A DNA stretch of 64,000 bases from positions 558,001 to 622,000 of the forward strand of contig JASGJS010000001.1 in NCBI GenBank assembly GCA_047601185.1. Reading direction: 5' to 3'. Source of the DNA: JASGJS01 sp047601185 (GTDB lineage: Bacteria > Pseudomonadota > Gammaproteobacteria > JAURND01). The translations under genes and the position numbers were made by a program. Of this stretch, positions 39,909 through 46,041 are shown piece by piece. The notes beneath the pieces are model-generated. The model saw only the letters and a program-made list of their open reading frames with translations. It was not told the DNA's origin and made no database searches. How positions within the stretch are numbered: position 1 is the stretch's first letter; each line of letters starts with the position of its first letter.

Positions 39909-41390
39909 GTGATTTACAAATTTTTAAAGCCAGCGGATAAGGCTTTAACAGCGCTAGGGCGCTTCTTGTTAACCAAACCATTACTAGGGATTTTATTATT
40001 TTCGTCTATTCTTTCAGCTATTTTTTGGCACAATATTGTTAATTCGTTAGGTTTTGGTTCTTCTGTTCATGAAAATTGGGAAGATGAGTTTATTGTGCTT
40101 CCTCCTGCTGAAATGTTTACGCGTACCGCGAGCCATTTTTCTAATGCTGCAACTGTTCCCCCAACCAAACCCGTTGAAGTCGCTGTTGCTGCACCTGAAG
40201 CACCCGCTCAGCCAGAGGCTGCCGCGCCAGCACAAGAACCTGATCATTGGGAAATGTTCAGATTGCGTCCCGGCGATAATTTAGCCAAAGTTTTTAAAAA
40301 ATATCACATAAGCGCCACAGATCTTCTGGCTTTATCGAAGCAAGCCGCGGCTAAACCATTACTTCATTTAATGCCTGGCCAAACGTTGCGGCTGTCCTTG
40401 AACAATCACAAATTGCAACAATTGGTTTATTTTATCGGTCCTCAAGATAAAGTGGTGGTCAATCGCTCTGGAGATGAGTTTCAAATTAAGCACGTCGATA
40501 GCAGTCAGGTTGAATTAGCCCAAGCCGCTGCGCCTGCTGCCACCCCTATGGTCACCCCCATCAAACCTGCGGTGACAACAAATTATATTGCCGGCAAAGT
40601 TCACAGAAATCTGGCCGTTGATGCCAAAAAATCAGGCTTATCTGCCCACGAAGCAAACCAGTTAGCACAATTATTTACTGGGCAAAAGGTGCATGCTGGC
40701 GACTCTTTTAATGTCTTATTGGATCATGCCAAAACTGCAACTTCGGCCATAGCCGTTGCCGTGTTGAATCAATCTGGCAAAACCACCGAATATATTCGTT
40801 ATACCGACCCTAAAGGCCATACGGATTATTATTCTCCCAATGGCCAGAGCCTTCACAAGGGTATTTTGCGGGCTCCTTTGGCTTATAGCCATATCAGCTC
40901 TTATTTTTCTAAAAGCCGCTTTCAGCCTATTTTGCATTTTTTCCGTCCTCACTTAGGGGTGGATTATGCCGCGCCCACCGGCACCCCCATAAAAGCAGCG
41001 GGTGATGGAGTGATCGTACAAATGGAACGTCGCGGCGGTTACGGCAATTCAATTGAAATTAAACACGATTCGACTTACACCACTTTATATGCACATATGG
41101 CGCGGTATGCTGACGATATTCGTGTGGGCTCTACTGTTAAACAAGGCGATGTGATTGGTTATGTAGGCAGTACAGGGTTAGCCACTGGACCACATTTGCA
41201 TTATGAAATACGTGTGCACAATTTGGCCATGAACCCCTTAACCGTGCAACTTCCCGAGGGGGCCTTGCCTGCTTCTTACCGTCCTCAATTTTTGGCTAAA
41301 GCCAAAGTTTTATTGGCACAATTGCGACTCAATGAGCAACGCGTGGCCACTCAGGATAAACATCCATCGCACCTTTCTGAAGAAACTTAG
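39909..41390 (+). CDS. OapA/M23-family peptidoglycan endopeptidase
   Basis: A 493-residue MepM-like cell wall hydrolase. An N-terminal cytoplasmic piece and transmembrane helix (PLLGILLFSSILSAIFW, about 31-47) are followed by an A/P-rich linker, and an OapA/LysM-like domain (FRLRPGDNLAKVFKKYHISA, about 115). The M23 domain is at about 350-455, with zinc ligands in HLGVDYAAPTGTP and GPHLHYEIR. The start is GTG at 39909, with AAGGAG ten bases upstream. M23 endopeptidases cut DD-crosslinks to let the sacculus grow. It precedes icmW in the same direction but is separated by element B5. Confidence 0.93.
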   Translation: MIYKFLKPADKALTALGRFLLTKPLLGILLFSSILSAIFWHNIVNSLGFGSSVHENWEDEFIVLPPAEMFTRTASHFSNAATVPPTKPVEVAVAAPEAPAQPEAAAPAQEPDHWEMFRLRPGDNLAKVFKKYHISATDLLALSKQAAAKPLLHLMPGQTLRLSLNNHKLQQLVYFIGPQDKVVVNRSGDEFQIKHVDSSQVELAQAAAPAATPMVTPIKPAVTTNYIAGKVHRNLAVDAKKSGLSAHEANQLAQLFTGQKVHAGDSFNVLLDHAKTATSAIAVAVLNQSGKTTEYIRYTDPKGHTDYYSPNGQSLHKGILRAPLAYSHISSYFSKSRFQPILHFFRPHLGVDYAAPTGTPIKAAGDGVIVQMERRGGYGNSIEIKHDSTYTTLYAHMARYADDIRVGSTVKQGDVIGYVGSTGLATGPHLHYEIRVHNLAMNPLTVQLPEGALPASYRPQFLAKAKVLLAQLRLNEQRVATQDKHPSHLSEET

Positions 41391-41493
41391 CTATTTTCAC
41401 TACCCAAATTAGATTTGGCACTAGGCCCATAGAGGCTGTGGCGTCCCAACCAGCGACACCACAGCCTCTATGGGCCTAAGTTGTATCTACTAT
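41391..41493. mobile_element. Family B element, internally deleted copy B5
   Basis: Left end CTATTTTCACTACCC; arms GGCCCATAGAGGCTGTGG and CCACAGCCTCTATGGGCC flank a short loop (CGTCCCAACCAGCGACA). The core with GAATACTTCCCTG is lost. The arm mutation C-to-A in CCCATAG is matched by G-to-T in CTATGGG, so pairing is kept. Confidence 0.7.
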
Positions 41494-41508
41494 CCCCCTA
41501 AAAACTAC

Positions 41509-41542
41509 CTTAATAATACTTTAAGCCATATTGGTGTATAAT
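41509..41542 (+). promoter_or_regulatory. PmrA-type box and -10 of the icmW operon
   Basis: CTTAAT-N5-TTTAAG (41509-41525) matches the tandem PmrA response-regulator site used for icm/dot and effector genes in Legionella and Coxiella. TATAAT follows at 41537-41542, 11 bases after the second half-site, so the box overlaps the -35 position. icmW starts 39 bases downstream. Confidence 0.75.
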
Positions 41543-41581
41543 AGCCTTAATTCTGTAGAACCATTGAATTGAGGTGAGGCT

Positions 41582-42028
41582 ATGCCTGATTTAAGCCTGG
41601 AAGGTACCCATAAATTTTGGCATCAATATGAAGATCCGATCATTTATCGCGTATTGACCTTTATGGAGGGCGTCGAGGATTGGACGCTCGACGGGCATCC
41701 CGAATTTGAAGCAGCTTTAGACAAGCTCAGTAAAGCCCTGGATGATATTGGAGGCATAGACCTCCAAAAAGAAGACGATTTTATCAGATTGGCGACTTAT
41801 ATTAAGGCCAGTCGCAATTTACGGTTATTGCAATGTTTAGACATTGCCCACCCTGGCGCTGCATCAAAATTGTTGATGCATGCAGAGCGAACCAGCTTTT
41901 CTGCTGACGACGTCTCGGGCCTGTTTTTACGCAGAAATATTGTATTTGAGCGCCTACGCTTGCTAACGCGAGTGTTTTCTCCCGAGCGATTAGCGATGGT
42001 GAGCAAATTATTGGAGGATAAAGAATGA
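41582..42028 (+). CDS. icmW: Dot/Icm type IVB secretion chaperone IcmW
   Basis: IcmW works with IcmS as an adaptor that brings effectors to the Dot/Icm coupling complex. The 148-residue protein aligns over its full length with Legionella IcmW (151 residues): MPDLS start, DPIIYRVLTFMEGVEDWTLD, then FIRLATYIKASRNLRLLQCL, then RRNIVFERLRLLTRVFSPER. GAGGTGAGGCT stands before the ATG. Its stop overlaps the next start (ATGA). A PmrA-type box lies upstream. icmV, which is divergent from icmW in Legionella, is not here. Confidence 0.93.
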   Translation: MPDLSLEGTHKFWHQYEDPIIYRVLTFMEGVEDWTLDGHPEFEAALDKLSKALDDIGGIDLQKEDDFIRLATYIKASRNLRLLQCLDIAHPGAASKLLMHAERTSFSADDVSGLFLRRNIVFERLRLLTRVFSPERLAMVSKLLEDKE

Positions 42029-42462
42029 GAGTATTCTTTTTGAGTGTATTATCACTATTTAGCGTCGCAGCTTATGCCAAATTAGACTGTGACGCCGGCA
42101 AGTTTTCCCAAACTTATAGCCCTTCGGTGCACCAAGCTTGCACCAGTATGCAAAAAGCCATTGAAACGGTTCGCCAACAGCATCTTGAAAACTTTGCTCA
42201 GGCTTTAACCCAAACGCAAATGATCAACGGGGAATTAAGCTCGCCGGTTTTCCAAGCGCCTAACTCGACCTCAGGATCAGCTCCGTCAGCCCAACCAGAA
42301 CCGATTATTCAATATTCTCCACCGGTTCCAACCAAAGAAGAGCAGCAAGAGGGGACATCGGCACCGACACCGCAAGGCACAACCCCGACCCATAGCACTC
42401 CCTGGGAAAGCAAATCTGCTAACCCCAGTGCTGAACCCAAAAATCCCGTGATTTATTATTAA
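42025..42462 (+). CDS. Small secreted proline/serine-rich protein between icmW and icmX
   Basis: I do not recognise this 145-residue protein. It has a signal peptide (RVFFLSVLSLFSVAAYA), two Cys in a mature helical N-half (KLDCDAGKFSQTYSPSVHQA then CTSMQKAIETVRQQHLENFA), and a P/S/T-rich C-half. Its start overlaps the icmW stop, and the icmX-like gene follows after ten bases, so it is probably a periplasmic part of or helper for the Dot/Icm machine. A split of an ancestral longer icmX is possible, but both frames have their own signal peptide. Confidence 0.75.
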   Translation: MRVFFLSVLSLFSVAAYAKLDCDAGKFSQTYSPSVHQACTSMQKAIETVRQQHLENFAQALTQTQMINGELSSPVFQAPNSTSGSAPSAQPEPIIQYSPPVPTKEEQQEGTSAPTPQGTTPTHSTPWESKSANPSAEPKNPVIYY

Positions 42463-42472
42463 AGGTATGTTT

Positions 42473-43462
42473 ATGAAAAGACTCCTGCTCATTTTTACGC
42501 TATTAATAGCCAGTCTTTCTGCCCAAGCTCAAGCTTCGTCCTCCTTAAAGGATGTGGTAGATTCTATTCAAAATTTGCAAAAAGGCATGCTGAATTGGGT
42601 CAATGCGACGGCTACTATGTATTTAAATCTTCTGTATGAAGAAAATCCCAGTTACCCCATTACGGTAGCAGCGAACAGCACTGTCCCTAATGCGGGAGAC
42701 AAAGCCTCCAATAAGGCCCGCGAGTTATCTTTACCTCAGATTAAAGAGGCTTTAACTCGGCAGAATGAAGAACGCCGAAAAACGATCCTGGCCTTAATCG
42801 AAGCTAGTGATAATCCCTCTAGCACCAGTCCAGCCACCGCAACCCGGAAGAAAGGCAAAGGGACTGCAGCAGGGGATGCCAATTTCGATATTGCTTCTTT
42901 ACTCTCTCCGGTTTCCTACTCAGATGATGAGGCTAAAAAACAAGCGTTAGGCTTCGTTGAATTTATCACCAGCTTAGTAGACCCAGTTTCTGATATAAAT
43001 TTAACGTTATTGACAGATTCTCAACGCGCCACACTCCAAAACTCTGCGGTGGGTCGAGATTATATTCGCAGTGTTCGCGCTTTGGTCACTGCACGCTCTG
43101 TTCCTGTTGACAACTTGATTCGTATTTATACTGAGCGGTTACCTCAAGAAGGTCTCGGAAAAGAAGCGGGTATGCCGCAAGCAGACGCCAGTCCTTTAGA
43201 AGTTAATCGCTTCATCGCGACACGTCGCGCCGATAATGTCGATGATTGGTATCAAACCATGGCGACAGCCTCGAGCACCACCTTACAACGCGAAACCTTA
43301 AATATTTTGGCGGAAATTGAACGACAAAACTATCAGGCGCATTTGCAGAATGAGCAAATTTTAGCGACATTGTCGGTGATGGCGTTACAAAATATGAAGG
43401 CGAATAAGACGCTGGATCAAGCGAAAGAGATGGCGGCTAAGAACTTACTTCAATCTAAGTAA
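42473..43462 (+). CDS. icmX: IcmX-like Dot/Icm protein
   Basis: A 329-residue exported protein directly after icmW and the small gene, at the position of icmX. The signal peptide (KRLLLIFTLLIASLSAQAQA) is followed by a helical region (LKDVVDSIQNLQKGMLNWVN) and the block NFDIASLLSPVSYSDDEAKK then QALGFVEFITSLVDPVSDIN. The C-terminus DDWYQTMATASSTTLQRETL and NEQILATLSVMALQNMK is typical of IcmX. Legionella IcmX is longer (about 466 residues), so this is a shorter version. Its periplasmic role is needed for effector export in Legionella. The second ATG (42473) has better spacing from AAAGG than that at 42467. Confidence 0.78.
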   Translation: MKRLLLIFTLLIASLSAQAQASSSLKDVVDSIQNLQKGMLNWVNATATMYLNLLYEENPSYPITVAANSTVPNAGDKASNKARELSLPQIKEALTRQNEERRKTILALIEASDNPSSTSPATATRKKGKGTAAGDANFDIASLLSPVSYSDDEAKKQALGFVEFITSLVDPVSDINLTLLTDSQRATLQNSAVGRDYIRSVRALVTARSVPVDNLIRIYTERLPQEGLGKEAGMPQADASPLEVNRFIATRRADNVDDWYQTMATASSTTLQRETLNILAEIERQNYQAHLQNEQILATLSVMALQNMKANKTLDQAKEMAAKNLLQSK

Positions 43463-43506
43463 GCTGTTGACATTGTAGGTTTGTGTTGGGCTCTGCGAGA
43501 AGATAG

Positions 43507-43573
43507 AAGTGGCGAGCTGTATCCTTCTCCCCCTGTGGGAGAAGGTGCCCGAATAGGGCGGATGAGGGGTAAC
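43507..43573. repeat. Family C palindromic repeat C6 (inverted)
   Basis: GTGGCGAGCTGTATCCTTCT, CCCCCTGTGGGAGAAGGTGC and CCGAATAGGGCGGATGAGGG lie between the convergent icmX and DotK-like genes. The palindrome may serve as a bidirectional end hairpin. Confidence 0.8.
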
Positions 43574-43577
43574 AAAA

Positions 43578-44111
43578 CTACTGGATATTAATTTCTATCC
43601 TACGATTCTCAGCCTGACCACCTGTTGTTCGATTATTGGAGACAGGCCGCGTATCGCCATAGCCAATCACCCGCATATCATTTAACCCCACCCCTTGAGA
43701 CCATAAATATCCCGCGATGGTTTCCGCCTGTTGTTGCGATCGAATAAACTTGGCACGATCTGAGCCGATATTATCGGTATGACCACTGACCACAATCGGA
43801 TAGTTACAATAATTTTGCAATAAAAGGGCAACTTTACTAAGCACATACATGCAGCTCGGTCTTATTTCAGTGGTGCTGAGCCCTCTAAACAGACGATCTG
43901 TGCTCAATACGATGCGTAATTCATCTCCAACCTGTATCACCTGAACACCATCTCGACGCAGGTCCGCGGCCAAACCTGGCGCAGGAGGGGGTAGCGGGAC
44001 AATAACGCGATCTGGGCGCTCAATCATAGGTCCTACGACCATATTCGCCAAGCTCAAAGCCGGAAAAATTAAGCTTACAATGAAACCTAAAATCAGGTTG
44101 CGATAGCACAT
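43578..44111 (-). CDS. icmN: OmpA-domain protein, probable DotK/IcmN
   Basis: A 177-residue protein with a signal-like start (YRNLILGFIVSLIFPALSLA) and a C-terminal OmpA-like peptidoglycan-binding domain (PIVVSGHTDNIGSDRAKFIR then GYGDTRPVSNNRTTGGQAEN RR). The region DGVQVIQVGDELRIVLSTDR is characteristic of DotK/IcmN, in my reading. Legionella DotK is an outer-membrane lipoprotein; here no lipobox Cys at the expected place is seen after the signal sequence. The start ATG at 44111 has AGGA nine bases upstream; the frame to 44138 needs a TTG. It is convergent with icmX. Confidence 0.65.
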   Translation of the reverse strand: MCYRNLILGFIVSLIFPALSLANMVVGPMIERPDRVIVPLPPPAPGLAADLRRDGVQVIQVGDELRIVLSTDRLFRGLSTTEIRPSCMYVLSKVALLLQNYCNYPIVVSGHTDNIGSDRAKFIRSQQQAETIAGYLWSQGVGLNDMRVIGYGDTRPVSNNRTTGGQAENRRIEINIQ

Positions 44112-44179
44112 GCAGAGCGTCCTATTCTCAAAACTCAATAGATTATCTAATAAAATAGCTTATAATGTCTATAAGTAGC

Positions 44180-44253
44180 TGCACTACGTGTAAACTAAAG
44201 ACAGCGACCATGAGATCCCGCTATCAAGTAGGCGGGACGTCGAGGTAGGAAGT
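44180..44253. repeat. Family E repeat E2 upstream of murI
   Basis: CACTACGTGTAAACTAAAGA, CCATGAGATCCCGCTATCAA and GTAGGCGGGACGTCGAGGTA form a copy that is inverted relative to E3 on the other side of murI. Confidence 0.75.
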
Positions 44254-44285
44254 GATGCGCTACATTGTTATTTTTGGAGCACTAC

Positions 44286-45098
44286 ATGAGCATTCAACAA
44301 CCCATTGGGGTGTTTGATTCAGGAATAGGGGGGTTAACCGCCTTACATAAACTGGTGGAATTATTGCCCAAAGAAAATTTTATCTATTTGGGAGATACCG
44401 CAAGAGTTCCCTACGGCAATTTATCTCCGTCCACCATCGAACAATATGGATTAGAATGCGCGCAATTTCTGCTCTCCCAGTCGGTTAAATTAATTTTAGT
44501 GGCCTGTAATACCGTCTCTTCCGTAGCCCTAAATACCATTGCTCAAGTTTCCCCCGTGCCAGTGATCGGCGTCATTAAACCAGCGGTTGCTGTAGCGATG
44601 CGCTATGCTACACCCCAAAGAAAAATTGCCATTATCGGTACACGCGCCACCATCCACAGCCGCGCTTATGAAATGGAAATCGAAGCGCATGCGGCTAAGA
44701 CGGCGCAAAATGTTTGGGTGCAAGCCATTGCCTGCCCCTTATTTGTGCCATTAGTTGAAGAAGGTTGGCATGAACATCCTGCCACGTATGCAGTTGTCAG
44801 TGAATATTTAGCCCCTGTCAAAGAAAAAAAACCAGATTCACTCATCTTAGGCTGTACCCATTACCCTTTTCTTAAAAAGGTGATTCATGATATTTTACCG
44901 GAAGTGGATATCATTGATTCTGGGGAAGAAGCCGCCCAGACAGTAGCAGATTTTGTCTTGCCTACCGCGACGGAGCAGGGTAAAAATCCGAATCGAACAA
45001 TCACTTGTTATTTTACAGACCTGCCTCATGCTTCATTGGCTTTTATGCAAACGCAACTGGGGCTTGATCACATAACGGTTAAACAAGTTTCTCTGTAA
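44286..45098 (+). CDS. murI: Glutamate racemase
   Basis: MurI makes D-glutamate for peptidoglycan. The 270-residue protein starts MSIQQPIGVFDSGIGGLTAL. Catalytic Cys residues lie in LVACNTVSSVAL (about 73) and LGCTHYPFLKKV (about 185). TTGGAG precedes the ATG at 44286 by eight bases; the open frame from 44265 relies on TTG. Flanking inverted E2/E3 repeats bracket the gene. Confidence 0.96.
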   Translation: MSIQQPIGVFDSGIGGLTALHKLVELLPKENFIYLGDTARVPYGNLSPSTIEQYGLECAQFLLSQSVKLILVACNTVSSVALNTIAQVSPVPVIGVIKPAVAVAMRYATPQRKIAIIGTRATIHSRAYEMEIEAHAAKTAQNVWVQAIACPLFVPLVEEGWHEHPATYAVVSEYLAPVKEKKPDSLILGCTHYPFLKKVIHDILPEVDIIDSGEEAAQTVADFVLPTATEQGKNPNRTITCYFTDLPHASLAFMQTQLGLDHITVKQVSL

Positions 45099-45131
45099 AA
45101 GCAGCATTATTTAGACACGCTCGTAGTTTCT

Positions 45132-45172
45132 ATCTCGACGTCCCGCCTACTTGTTAGCGGGATCTCATGGGT
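45132..45172. repeat. Family E repeat E3 downstream of murI
   Basis: TCTCGACGTCCCGCCTACTT then GTTAGCGGGATCTCATGG is the inverse of E1 and E2. It lies 40 bases before pyrE. Confidence 0.75.
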
Positions 45173-45213
45173 GTATTATCTTCCTAAAATATCGCAATCT
45201 ACTTAGGTGCAAA

Positions 45214-45855
45214 ATGAAAAATTATCAACGTGCGTTTATTGAGTTTGCGATTTCACAGAATGCCTTATTATTTGGTGAATTTACCTTAAAGTCCGGACGC
45301 AATAGTCCTTACTTTTTTAACATGGGCTGCTTTAAAACCGGCGCAGCCATCCGCAAAATCGGACAATTTTACGCAGAAGCCATTCTGGCCCATTCATTAA
45401 ACTATGATGTCTTGTTTGGGCCTGCTTATAAGGGCATCCCTTTAGTGACGGCAACTGCAATCGCTTTAGCCGAAAAAGACCTTGATAAACCTTACACCTT
45501 TAATCGTAAAGAACCTAAAGATCATGGAGAAGGCGGCACCCTGGTTGGCGCTCAATTAACCGGGAAAATTCTCATGGTAGATGATGTCATCTCTGCCGGA
45601 ACGACCGTTAAAGAAGTGATTCCCTTAGTCCAACAACAGGGCGCCCAATTATCTCACATTGTGATTGCTTTAGATCGCCAAGAACGCGGTCTTGGTCACA
45701 ATGGTGCGATCAAAGAAATTGAACAAACCTACGACGTTGCTGTTACGGCTATTATTCAATTGGTAGATATTATTGAGTATCTGAAAGAACACCACCAAGA
45801 TGACTATTTGAACAAGATGCTGGCATATCGCGAAGCTTACGGTGAGATAATCTAG
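45214..45855 (+). CDS. pyrE: Orotate phosphoribosyltransferase
   Basis: PyrE joins orotate with PRPP to OMP in pyrimidine synthesis. The 213-residue protein matches E. coli PyrE in length. The PRPP loop ILMVDDVISAGTTVKEVI is intact, and FGEFTLKSGRNSPYFFNMG opens the fold. The ATG at 45214 is chosen by family; the upstream frame to 45151 is repeat sequence. Confidence 0.97.
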   Translation: MKNYQRAFIEFAISQNALLFGEFTLKSGRNSPYFFNMGCFKTGAAIRKIGQFYAEAILAHSLNYDVLFGPAYKGIPLVTATAIALAEKDLDKPYTFNRKEPKDHGEGGTLVGAQLTGKILMVDDVISAGTTVKEVIPLVQQQGAQLSHIVIALDRQERGLGHNGAIKEIEQTYDVAVTAIIQLVDIIEYLKEHHQDDYLNKMLAYREAYGEII

Positions 45856-45968
45856 TGTAAATCCCAACGCAACAGAATCATACCTCCTCCCCATGGCTAA
45901 ACATACCTTGAGGTATTAATCACATCGAGCTCACTTTCTAGAATGCAACCTCATATTTTTTATTTATC

Positions 45969-46001
45969 TTTAATATTAATTTAACAAAACGCTCGTATAA
46001 T
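45969..46001 (+). promoter_or_regulatory. PmrA-type box and -10 of the ankyrin/kinase gene
   Basis: TTTAAT-N5-TTTAAC (45969-45985) is followed after ten bases by TATAAT (45996-46001). The layout is the same as at icmW. The gene starts 40 bases downstream. Confidence 0.65.
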
Positions 46002-46041
46002 TCCTAATTTAAAAAAGTAGCCTAATTTTGCAGAGTAGCGT

